Below are positions 16,212 through 25,000 of a DNA stretch of 64,000 nucleotides, piece after piece. Every line of letters begins with the position of its first letter. Position 1 is the first letter of the stretch. This DNA is from CAZYFH01 sp965249175 (GTDB lineage Bacteria; Acidobacteriota; Vicinamibacteria; Vicinamibacterales; UBA8438). Both the position numbers and the translations under genes were made by a program. The stretch lies in contig OZ252227.1 of the NCBI GenBank assembly GCA_965249175.1, positions 4,588,001 to 4,652,000 of the forward strand. The letters are read 5' to 3'. The notes beneath the pieces were generated by a model, which worked only from the letters and a program-made list of their open reading frames with translations, was not told the origin of the DNA and did not search any database.

Positions 16212-16640
16212 ATGCCATTCTATCGATGTCTGATTCCCAAGGGTTCGCTCTCGTTTGAACAGCGGCAAGAGATAGCCCTGGCGTTCACCGACGTGCATTG
16301 CGGAATCTCCGCCGCGCCGCGAAACTTCGTGAACGTGGTCTTCCTCGAGGACTCCGATAGCGCTGAGATCACCGACTCGCACGGACGGGGCGTGCTGAAA
16401 CGCGATACTCCGTATTTCATCGCGGGAGGCAATCGAGCCGGACGTCCCCCTGAGATGAAGCAACGGATTCTGGATGGGCTGATCGAGCGGTTCTCGGAGA
16501 TCGCCGGGATCCCCAGGGACCAAGTACACGGCCACATCAGTGAGGCACCAGCCTCGTGGACGATGGAAGCGGGAAAGATTCTTCCCGATCCGGGATCGGA
16601 AACGGCAGAGTGGTATGAACACGGTGCGGCGGCAGGGTGA
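16212..16640 (+). CDS. Tautomerase superfamily protein (cis-CaaD-like)
   Basis: This 142-residue protein begins MPFYRCLIPKG, so removal of Met exposes the catalytic proline typical of tautomerase-superfamily enzymes. The length and the pattern SLSFEQRQEIALAFTDVHCG...APRNFVNVVFLED match the double-length family that includes cis-3-chloroacrylic acid dehalogenase and 'putative oxalocrotonate tautomerase' proteins. An AGGAG site lies 8 bases before the start. It is probably cytoplasmic and acts on a small unsaturated or keto acid; the exact substrate is unknown. Confidence 0.82.
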   Translation: MPFYRCLIPKGSLSFEQRQEIALAFTDVHCGISAAPRNFVNVVFLEDSDSAEITDSHGRGVLKRDTPYFIAGGNRAGRPPEMKQRILDGLIERFSEIAGIPRDQVHGHISEAPASWTMEAGKILPDPGSETAEWYEHGAAAG

Positions 16641-16708
16641 CGCCCATACGATCCAGGAACGCCCACTCCGGCGTGGTCGACCTTCATCGCAATCAAGGAG
16701 ACGTTCCG

Positions 16709-17158
16709 ATGCTGACATGGTGGCGCCGGTATCTCGTGTTCGGCCTAATACTCGCAGCGGTGTGTATGGTCTCGTTCGCCGCAGGACTCAACGCGCAATC
16801 CGCGCTCGAGGGTCGTGCGTACGAAAGCGGGGGTGGGACACAGATCAAGGTACTTTTTGATGGACCACGTCAGGACACGCCGGTTGATGTGGCGGAGATC
16901 ACGTTTCCACCGGGTACGAATACCGGGAACCATCCGCACGGTGTCGCGGAAATCTTCTACATGCTCGAGGGCGAGCTCGAGCATGTCGTGAACGGCGAGA
17001 GCCAGCTTCTCAGGCCCGGGATGGTCGGCTACGTGAAGCCGCCGGACCTGGTGAACCACATCGTATCGCCAGACGGTGTGGCGGCCAAGGCGTTGGTGAT
17101 CTGGGCACCTGGCGGTGAGGCCGCGCGCATCACGTCGCGGTGGAGACGGGTGGAGTAA
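16709..17158 (+). CDS. Membrane-anchored or secreted cupin protein
   Basis: This encodes 149 residues from the ATG at 16709, preceded by AAGGAG. An N-terminal hydrophobic segment (YLVFGLILAAVCMVSFAAGLNAQ) is a signal or anchor. The rest is a single cupin barrel: EITFPPGTNTGNHPHGVAEIFYMLEGELEHVV holds the His/Glu metal-binding motif 1, and LLRPGMVGYVKPPDLVNHIV holds motif 2 with the last His. Cupins of this type bind a divalent metal and small ligands; the substrate is not evident. It follows the tautomerase genes on the same strand. Confidence 0.85.
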   Translation: MLTWWRRYLVFGLILAAVCMVSFAAGLNAQSALEGRAYESGGGTQIKVLFDGPRQDTPVDVAEITFPPGTNTGNHPHGVAEIFYMLEGELEHVVNGESQLLRPGMVGYVKPPDLVNHIVSPDGVAAKALVIWAPGGEAARITSRWRRVE

Positions 17159-17202
17159 AGAGCGACGCTTTCGACCTCACCACCGTGACCGGAAAGATCC
17201 CG

Positions 17203-17733
17203 ATGAAGAAGACCCTGCGCGTTCTGGGCAGCCTGGCGATCGTGGCCGTGCTCGCGGTCGTAGGGATGATGGCCGCGGCGAGGTTTCATGATGGGCCCTT
17301 TGACGGCGCCCTGGAAATCGTGTCGGCAGGGGCATTCCAATCGGGTGAGCTCCACACCGGTCCTGACGAGCCCGATTGGACGTTCTTGCGAGACTATGCA
17401 ACAGTCGAATTCCAGCTACTGGAGCCCGAGCGTTCCCGCACCACGTGGATCATGGAGCATGATGGGCGGATCTTCATCGTGTCCGGCTACATGAACACGA
17501 TCCCGGGGAGAATCTGGAAACAGTGGCCCAAGGAAGCGGAACGTGACGGTCGCGCGATCCTGAGAGTCGACGGACGACGCTACGAACGTCAGATGGTGCG
17601 GATTCATGAAGGAGACATGGTCGCCCCCGTGTTGTCGGAAGTAGGGAGGAAATACATGGGGGGGGCCGACGTGCCTTTGGAAGAAGTGACATCTGGCAAC
17701 ATGTGGCTCTTCGAGTTACGACCCAGGACCTAG
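17203..17733 (+). CDS. Membrane-anchored protein of unknown function
   Basis: This encodes 176 residues from the ATG at 17203; the frame is open from 17140, but this start gives a proper MKKTLRVLGSLAIVAVLAVVG anchor. One N-terminal membrane span is followed by a periplasmic domain with the segments RTTWIMEHDGRIFIVSGYMN, RAILRVDGRRYERQMVRIHEGD and VLSEVGRKYMGG. These recall split-barrel flavin or deazaflavin-binding proteins, though I cannot show a cofactor site. It lies between the cupin and a secreted unknown on the same strand. Confidence 0.7.
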   Translation: MKKTLRVLGSLAIVAVLAVVGMMAAARFHDGPFDGALEIVSAGAFQSGELHTGPDEPDWTFLRDYATVEFQLLEPERSRTTWIMEHDGRIFIVSGYMNTIPGRIWKQWPKEAERDGRAILRVDGRRYERQMVRIHEGDMVAPVLSEVGRKYMGGADVPLEEVTSGNMWLFELRPRT

Positions 17734-17769
17734 CACACCCGGTCTCGTCGGCCGATGGGGAGGGATCAG

Positions 17770-18807
17770 ATGAATAGACGCTGTGTCTCGGCAAGTGTGA
17801 TCGTGATCGCATTGGTATGGGCGGCGCCGCTCCCGGCCGCGGGGCAGGCCGCGCCGGACGACGTGGGTACGTGGGCGGTGCCCCGCACACCGGATGGACG
17901 ACCTGACCTGCAGGGCGTCTGGGCGAACAACAACGTGACACCGCTTCAACGGCCGGAAGCGCTGGGCGAGCGGACGGTCCTCACGGACGAGGAAGTGGCG
18001 CGGCTAAAGGCGAATGCTGCCCGGCTCTTCGGCACAGACGCTGGTGACGCCGCCTTCGGCGATCAGTTCTTTGTTGCGGCCCTGTCCGACGACACGGAGT
18101 TCACCTCCTCCGACAGTGGCACCGGCAACTACAACCAGTTCTGGCTCGTTGACCGCGACTTCAACAACCGCACGTCGCTGATCATCGACCCGCCCAGCGG
18201 GAGAATGCCTCCGATGACGCCCAAGGCGGAGCAGGCCCAGACCGCGCGAGCCGCGTACAGAGAAGCCCACCCGGCCGACTCGTGGGAGGACCGGGGGTTG
18301 AGCGAGCGATGCATGAATTTCGGTGTGCCCAAGCTGAACGCCGGCTACAACAGCTACACACACGTGGTGCAGACCCCTGACTACATCGCGCTGTACCACG
18401 AAATGTCCCACCAGGTGCGCCTGATTCCCCTGGACGGGCGCCCACATCTCGGGGCCGACGTCCGTCAGTGGAACGGGGATCCGCGCGGCCGATGGGACGG
18501 TGACACCCTGGTCGTCGAAACGACGAATCTATCACCCAAGAGCACCCCGCTCGTCGTGCCGGGTTCCGAGAACCTACACCTCATCGAGCGCTTCACACGC
18601 GTTGGCCCCCACACGCTCAACTATGAGGTCACGCTCACGGATCCCACGACGTGGACACGCCCCTGGACGGCCCTCATCCCGCTCAAGAAAAGCGAGGACG
18701 CCATCTTCGAGTACGCGTGCCACGAGGGAAACTACGGCATGGAGGGCATTCTCGCCGGCCATCGCGCTCAGGAGGCTGCCGAGGCCGCGCACACCGAGTC
18801 ACGGTGA
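17770..18807 (+). CDS. Secreted protein of the LQG(V/I)W / EYACHEGNYGM family (paralogue 1)
   Basis: This 345-residue protein has a GGGAGGGATCAG site before the ATG and a signal peptide ending near PAAGQA. It shares a full set of blocks with the 32990-33961 product: PDLQGVW, SLIIDPPSGRMPPMTPK, LSERCMNFG, YHEMSHQVRLIPLDGRPH, RGRWDGDTLVVETTN, LIERFTRVGPHTLNYEVTLTDPTTWTRPWT and EYACHEGNYGMEGIL. The family is common in Acidobacteria next to oxidoreductases and esterases, but its activity is not established. The last codons and the stop lie inside the first unit of a 40-bp tandem repeat. Confidence 0.85.
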   Translation: MNRRCVSASVIVIALVWAAPLPAAGQAAPDDVGTWAVPRTPDGRPDLQGVWANNNVTPLQRPEALGERTVLTDEEVARLKANAARLFGTDAGDAAFGDQFFVAALSDDTEFTSSDSGTGNYNQFWLVDRDFNNRTSLIIDPPSGRMPPMTPKAEQAQTARAAYREAHPADSWEDRGLSERCMNFGVPKLNAGYNSYTHVVQTPDYIALYHEMSHQVRLIPLDGRPHLGADVRQWNGDPRGRWDGDTLVVETTNLSPKSTPLVVPGSENLHLIERFTRVGPHTLNYEVTLTDPTTWTRPWTALIPLKKSEDAIFEYACHEGNYGMEGILAGHRAQEAAEAAHTESR

Positions 18808-18888
18808 ACACGAGGCTGCCGAGGCCGCGCACACCGAGTCACGGTGAACACGAGGCTGCCGAGGCCGCGCACACCGACTCACGGTGAA
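18771..18888 (+). repeat. 40-bp tandem repeat (about 2.95 copies) spanning a gene's stop codon
   Basis: The units are 18771-18810, 18811-18850 and 18851-18888, differing at the first base of unit 1 and by one G-to-C change in unit 3. Each unit encodes EAAEAAHTxSR followed by TGA, at 18805-18807, 18845-18847 and 18885-18887. Because 40 is one more than a multiple of three, the three units place the same tail and stop in all three frames. The units abut without spacers, so this is not a CRISPR. The convergent sigma-factor gene ends inside unit 3. Confidence 0.95.
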
Positions 18889-20204
18889 GGCGACGCGCGC
18901 GTGACATGGCCCGCGCGGCGGGTTGAGCCAGGCACGTTATCTGGCGAAGCCGGCTGCTGGCCTGCCGGCCCGAGGCGTCGCTGCAACAGCGCCCTCACCG
19001 CCGACGTGGGTGCCAACTCGAGCGCCGTATCGCGATAACGCTGTGCTGTCTGCGCGTTTCCGCAGCGCCGATGCAGATCGGCCAGTACCGCGGACCACAG
19101 ATAGGAGTTGGCCAGCCAGGTCGGCGGCTCGAAGCCCTCGAGCACCGCGAGTCCGACGGTGGGGCCCTGCCACTCCGCGACCGCGACCGCACGGTTCAGT
19201 GTGTGTATCGCCGAGGGAGCGGACCGCTCCAGCAACGAGTAGCTCTCCACGACCTTGTCCCAACGCGTCGCCTGAAACGAGGAGGCGAGGCAGTGTTCCG
19301 CCGCGATCCCGGCCTCCGCGTGGTACCGGGAAAAGGCATCACCTTCGGCGGACCTGGCCAACCATTCGAGTCCAACGAGAATTTCCCGCCGGTCCCAGAG
19401 CGCTCGATCTTGCTCCTCCAACAGGAGCAACCCACCGGATCCGTCCTGGCGAGCTGTCATCCGTGCCGCGTGCAGATGCATCAGCGCCAACAGGGCGAAC
19501 GTGGCCGGGACCTGGCCGACCGGGTGCTCCGCCAGCAGCGTGGCCAGCCGGATGGCTTCATTGCACAGTTCGCGGCGAATGGCCTGCTTGGCGTGGGAAG
19601 ACAGGTACCCCTCGGTGAAGAGGAGGTACAGGATCGTGTTGACGGCCGGAAATCGGGCGGCGCATTGCGCGCTGGTGAGCTCACCGGGCCGAGGCGGCCG
19701 CTCCCGCAAACGGCCGCGGGCTCGACCGAGGCGTTTGTACACGTTCGCTTCGCTGGTGAACAGCCGAAGCGCGATCTCGCGGACATCGAAGCCGCAGAGG
19801 GTCTTGAGCGCGAGCACCAACTGTGATTCCACGGGGATCGCGTCGTCGCAGCAGACAAACAGCATTCGCAACAGGTCGTCACGAACCTCCCCCTCGAGGA
19901 ACACCTCCGGGCCGCGCTCCGGAGGGCCGACGTCTTCCATGGCCTTTTGTTCCAGGATGCGACGCCGGCCCGTTCCCTGGCGCAACTCCCCTATCAGGTG
20001 GTTGTACGCCACTCGATAGAGCCAGGCCGATGGGTTGTCGGGCAACCCGCCGATCGTCCAGGCCTCGAGCGCGGTCATCAAGGCCGACTGCACGGCGTCC
20101 TCGACGGCCTCGATATGTTGCACACCCGCCCGGCGCGACAGCATGGCCACGAGCCTGCTGTATTCGTGCCGGAAGAAGTGCTCGACCAGAGCGAACGAGG
20201 TCAC
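18879..20204 (-). CDS. ECF42-like RNA polymerase sigma factor with C-terminal helical extension
   Basis: This 441-residue protein has region 2 at the N terminus (FFRHEYSRLVAMLSRRAG...AVEDAVQSALMTALEAW...PDNPSAWLYRVAYNHLI) and region 4 (VLALKTLCGFDVREIALRLFTSEANVYKRLGRARGRLRE). A long helical DUF6596-type extension runs from about residue 190, with tetratricopeptide-like segments near the end (LANSYLWSAVLADLHRRCGNAQTAQRYRDTAL). This architecture, paired with a YCII/DGPF gene, is the ECF42 group, which has no classical anti-sigma factor. The first four bases overlap the end of the DGPF gene, so translation is probably coupled. It should direct core polymerase to a small regulon. Confidence 0.92.
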   Translation of the reverse strand: MTSFALVEHFFRHEYSRLVAMLSRRAGVQHIEAVEDAVQSALMTALEAWTIGGLPDNPSAWLYRVAYNHLIGELRQGTGRRRILEQKAMEDVGPPERGPEVFLEGEVRDDLLRMLFVCCDDAIPVESQLVLALKTLCGFDVREIALRLFTSEANVYKRLGRARGRLRERPPRPGELTSAQCAARFPAVNTILYLLFTEGYLSSHAKQAIRRELCNEAIRLATLLAEHPVGQVPATFALLALMHLHAARMTARQDGSGGLLLLEEQDRALWDRREILVGLEWLARSAEGDAFSRYHAEAGIAAEHCLASSFQATRWDKVVESYSLLERSAPSAIHTLNRAVAVAEWQGPTVGLAVLEGFEPPTWLANSYLWSAVLADLHRRCGNAQTAQRYRDTALELAPTSAVRALLQRRLGPAGQQPASPDNVPGSTRRAGHVTRASPSP

Positions 20205-20542
20205 GGGGTGTTGATCTCCCTGATTTCAACGCTGGATCCGGGCATCGCCACTCCGGGACTCTCGCGAGCCACCTCCATCGCCTCTTCCATGGTGTCCGCC
20301 GAGATGATCATGAATCCGCCGACCACTTCCTTCGCCTCCACGAAGGGACCGTCCGTTGCACCATCTGACGACACGACTTTGCCCCCTCCCTTCAGGCTGC
20401 CTCCCATGTCGACGATGTTCTTCTCGAACTTGTCTTTCCAGGCGTTGAACTTCGCGTACATCTCCTCCATCTGGGCGGGAGACGGTCTTGCGCTCTCCCG
20501 CGGCTGGCTTCGTTGGATACACAGATACTTCTGCTGTGGCAT
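20201..20542 (-). CDS. YCII-related DGPF-domain protein, partner of the sigma factor
   Basis: This encodes 113 residues from the ATG at 20540-20542, which follows AAAAGGAGGC. It is a YCII-like alpha/beta barrel with the signature block TDGPFVEAKEVVGGFMIISADTMEEAMEVA. Such proteins are encoded next to ECF42 sigma factors in many phyla, and a signalling or sensory role has been suggested but is not settled. Its stop overlaps the sigma-factor start by four bases, so this is a two-gene operon with DGPF first. Confidence 0.92.
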   Translation of the reverse strand: MPQQKYLCIQRSQPRESARPSPAQMEEMYAKFNAWKDKFEKNIVDMGGSLKGGGKVVSSDGATDGPFVEAKEVVGGFMIISADTMEEAMEVARESPGVAMPGSSVEIREINTP

Positions 20543-20695
20543 GTCGCCTCCTTTTCGCGATTTCTGTCGATCAACTCGACATTTCACTCCTAGGACGTGC
20601 GTGTGCCCTCGTTTTGGACACTCTGGTGCACGAGAATCATGCTGACCCGGCTCATTCTACGTCCACGTGACAGCCACCGATGGCGCGAGCGTCGA

Positions 20696-22050
20696 TCACT
20701 GCTCGCCATCGGCTCCCAGCTCGGCCAATACCTGCGTGGTCAATCCCTGGATCGTCTGACCCTGGGCCAGCTGCATCACCGGGATCTGCACGTCGAGGCG
20801 CGAGTCGAGCAAGCTCTCCAGCTCCACGCTCATCAGCGAGTCCAAACCAAGCTCGACGATCGGGCGGGTCGCATCGACGCTCGCGCCCGGCAGGCCGAGC
20901 ACGGACCCCACATGATCCGCGAGCCTGGAGGCGACAAACGCTCTGCGTTCCGGTGGCGCCATATCCCGAACGGTTTGTCGGAAGTCGCCGGCTTGGTGGC
21001 GCTCGTCGGACGTATCGCCGCAGACACGCTCGTATTTCGGCGACTGAGCGGCGGGTGCGCTGAGACGCCACCGTGTCCAGTCGAGCTGGGCGACGGTGGC
21101 CTGCACCGCCTCGGCGAGCAGCAGTCGCTCCATCATCTCGAACGCGTGCGCCGCGGTGATACTCCCGAGCCCCACGCGCGCGCCCAGCCGATCCCGAACC
21201 TCGGGATTCCTCGCCAGATGCCCCACGTCGGCGATCGCACCCCAGCTCACCGTCAAGGCGGGCAACCCCTGCGCCCGGCGGTGGTGCGCCAGCGCTTCGA
21301 GCACGAGGTTCGCGGCGACGTAGTTGGCTTGACCGGGATTCCCGATCGCGGTGGTTCCTGACGAGAACATGACGAAGTAATCGAGCGGGAGCTCCAGGGT
21401 CTGCTCGTGCAAGAACCAGGCGCCGCGCGCCTTCGGAGCGGTGACCCGGGTAAACCGTTCGCGATCCAAGTTCACGACGGCGCCGTCGTCGAACACCGCC
21501 GCCGCGTGGAAGATGCCCTTGAGCGGCGCCAGCTCGTCGGCGGTGCGCCGGAGGACCGCCGCCACCTGCCCGGCATCGCGCAGGTCGACCGGCGCCACCA
21601 GCACGGTCGCGCCCTGCGCCTCGAGCTCGGCCACGCGTTCCTTCGCTCCGGGGGTGGCCATGCCGCGACGCCCAACCAGCACCAGGTTGCGCGCGCCCTT
21701 GGTGACCAGCCAGGCTGCCGTCGCCAATCCGAAGCCGCTCAGGCCCCCGGTGACCAGATAGCTCGCGCGCGCGTCGAGCTGGAGTGCGGTCGGCTGCTCC
21801 GGCTCGACGTCGACCACGGCGTCCCGCATCGAGACGACGACCTTGCCGATGTGCTTCGACTGCTGCATGTGGCGAAAGGCATCTCTGGCCCGGTCGAACG
21901 GAAAGAGACGATACGGGAGCGGTCGATAGACGTTCGAGTCGAGCCTCGCCACCACCTCCTCGAGCAGAACGCGCGCGAGGTCGGGTTGCGCAATCAACAG
22001 TTGATCCGCGTCGAGCGCGAAATACGACAGGTTGTTACGGAACGGGCGGA
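20696..22050 (-). pseudogene. Type I PKS, 3' part: end of ER, KR and ACP (out of frame with the 5' part)
   Basis: From about 22050 the frame continues the ER domain (LRPFRNNLSYFALDADQLLIAQPDL...KHIGKVVVSM). A ketoreductase follows with TGGLSGFGLATA for NADPH binding and VMFSSGTTAIGNPGQANYVAAN carrying the catalytic Ser and Tyr. The acyl carrier protein has ELGLDSLMSVEL, whose Ser takes phosphopantetheine. There is no thioesterase. The open frame formally extends to 22282, but residues before LRPFRNN are out-of-frame translation of the ER. Adding one base near 22050 joins it to the 5' part into a 2,539-residue protein. The break could be a sequencing error or a real lesion. Confidence 0.88.
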
Positions 22051-25000
22051 GCCCAGCCGGGTGTTGGCGTACAGGTCCCGCTTGCCGATCTCGAGGAACC
22101 GGCCGAAGCGGCGCAGCAGACCCAGGCTCTTGGGAATCGCCGCGCCCGCGAGGGAGTTGAGCACCACATCGATCCCCTCGCCATCCGTGATCCGCATGAC
22201 GTCGTCGGCGAAGTCCAGGCCGCGAGAATCCAGGACATGGTCGACGCCGAGCAGCCGTAGAACGTCGCGCTTCTCGGGACACCCCGCCGTTCCGAAAATC
22301 TCCGCCTGCCGGTGTCGCGCGATCTGCACCGCGGCGAGGCCCACGCCGCCGGCGGCTCCGTGAATCAGCACACGCTCGCCCGGCCGCAGCCGCGCCAGAT
22401 GTTCCAGCGCGTAATGGGCCGTAATGAACGCCGTCGCCACACCGGCCGCTTCCTCCACGCTCAGGTGCTGCGGTTTCCGGACCACCGCTGCCGCCTCGGT
22501 GCTGACGAAGGAAGAGAAGGCGTTCGGAGCGAATCCCATGACCTCGTCGCCGACACGGAGATGGCTCACGCCGTCACCCACCGCAACGATGCGCCCCGCA
22601 CACTCCATGCCCAGCGACGCGCCCGCAAAACCGTTCTCCAGGGCCTCACCCGTCAGCAGGCCCATCGCCCACATCACATCTCGAAAGTTCAGCCCGGCCG
22701 CCTGCACCTCGATTTCCACCTGTCCGCGCCGCGGCGCTGCCCGTCGCACCTGATGGACGCGCAGGTTGTCCAGGGATCCAGGCACCGGGACGTCGAGCCG
22801 ATACGACGCATCGCCCCCGCCGTCGGAGATCGGGCGCCGACCGATGGCGGGGTCATCTGCCGAGGCCGGCTGGACGCGATGGACGTAACGGGCCTCGCCC
22901 CACAAAAGCAGCTCGTCCTCGGCATCGGCATCGTCATCGTCATCGTCAGTCGGCGAGCCGAGCTCCGCCATGAGACTGCCGACGGTCTCCGCCTCTGCAT
23001 CCTGCGCTCTGAGATCCACGAGCCGGCACCGGAGCTCCGGATGCTCGTTCATCAGGACGCGCCCGACTCCCCAGAGCAAGGCCTGCGAGGGACGGATCGG
23101 CTGATCGCAACCGGGCGGCCCCGCGTGGGCACCTGCGGTGACCAGCCAGAGTCTTGGGCGCGCCTGCCATGCTGCCGTCGACAGGCCCTGCACGAGGTAA
23201 AGGGCGGTCAGACACCCGTGCTCCTCGACACGCGTCCAGTCGTCTTCGGTGAGGCTGCCCAGATGGAGGATCTCGTCAGGCTCGGTTCCTGCAGCACTCA
23301 GCGCCGCGCACAACGCGACGAAGTCCTCCCGGCGGCGTGGCGCGACCTCGAAGTGATCGGCGGTGATACGCCGGAACCGCGCGCCGGGCGTCACCGTGAC
23401 GACATCGTGACCCGCCGCCCGCAGCGCCGCGTCGACCGCGCCGTCCAACGCACGCGGTGCCGCATTGGTCGGGTCTGCCCGCCTGAAGACGATCCAACAA
23501 GGACGCTGAGGGGGCGTGTCGGCTACGACGCGGACGTCGGCCGGCGGCGCGACGTGCGGGCCACGGGCCAAGATGATCGACTGCTGCGCGTCGAGCTGCC
23601 CGCCCCGGTCGTTGACGACCGCCACGTCCCGATATCCCTCATCGGCGAGCGCGTCCCGCCACCCCTCGACACCGAGCAACCCGGACGTCGCACGCCGGAC
23701 GCCGTGCTCGACACGCCACCAGCGAGGCAGCAGGCCAAGAATCAGATCCGTCATGCGCGTGGGCGCCGTCTCGAGCATCACCAGCAGCCCATCGGACGCC
23801 AGGACTCGCCGTACGCACCGCAGTGCGGTACGCACGCTGGCGACGCGGCCGACCGTGTTCGCGGCGATGACCAGGTCGAACCGGGAGTCGCTCGTATCCG
23901 AACCGGGGTCGTCGAGATTCAAACGCTCGCACGTCACGAACGGGTAATCGCGCGCCCAGTGCTCGGCCCGCGTCAGCCCGTCCACCGCCCCGCAGGTGAC
24001 CACATATTCCGTGCGACCTGACGGCAAGAGCGGGAGCACGGCGGCCGTGGCACCTCCCGTGTCGCTTCCGATATCGAGTACCCGCAGCACTTTCCCGGGC
24101 GGCCAGGCACGCACGGCCTGGGTGACGACCTGCTCGAGAAGCCGGTTGTAGAGGCGCGCCGCCGGACCGGCGTGGCGGAACTGCTCGAGCATTCCGAGTC
24201 CCTGCTCGGGGGCGAGCAGCCGTTGAGCATCTGCCCGCCCTCGCACGACGTCGGCGATCCGTTCGGCAGCACGGCCGAGGAGCGCCAGCTCGGTGTGATA
24301 CGCGGGGTGGTCGCGCACAAGCTGTCTCCACAGCGCATCCGGTTCACAGACCGACGCGGCGGGATTGAACTCCCATCGATCGACCTGGACCGTCAGGACC
24401 CCGTCCTCCCCCAGAACCTCCAGCATCCGGCCCACAAACCGCTCGTACTCCGGCGTGACGCCGGCGTTGGCAATCAGCGATGCGGCGGTGAAGCGGGAGT
24501 CGCGGGCGCATCCGAGCGCGTCCAGCGCCGCCGCCGCATAGCTCGCGCAGAGCGCGTCGATACGCGGTCGCACGTCGTCGTAGAACGCGGCCCGGCCGAA
24601 CGTGGCGCACATCGCAGCGGCCCGTGGCGCCACGCGATCCGCCAACGCGCTCGGCGTGGAGAGCAGCCTGGATCCGCGCGACTGCCGCTCCAGCTGCCCG
24701 TCGTGGATGTCAGCGTGGCACCGAGTGCGGCGGGGCGCCCACTTCCACTCGAACGTATAGAGGTCGCGCGTGGGCCCGACCCGTGATGGGAGGTCGACCG
24801 CCTGAAAACGGACACGGTCGATCTCTGCGAGCAGCAGCTCCCCGCCGTCGAGCACTTTGCAGCTCACGACGACCGAGCGTTGCCCGTGAGTCTCGACCTG
24901 CGCGTGACAGTAGATCTCGTCCGTCGGGGATCGATGGAGGCGGACCCGGTCGATGCGCACCGGGACGTAGGTCGTGCGGGTCCCTCTCCCCGAGTCCGTC

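Noticed and set aside
18771..18888. CRISPR-like repeat array
   Set aside because: The 40-base units are directly adjacent with no spacers and there are no cas genes nearby.
22045..22060. Programmed ribosomal frameshift in the PKS
   Set aside because: No slippery heptamer or clear downstream structure is visible, and reducing PKSs are not known to use one; a one-base loss is simpler.
22312..24021. Plus-strand frame of 569 codons
   Set aside because: It is antisense to the PKS ER and MT region and has no domain signature.
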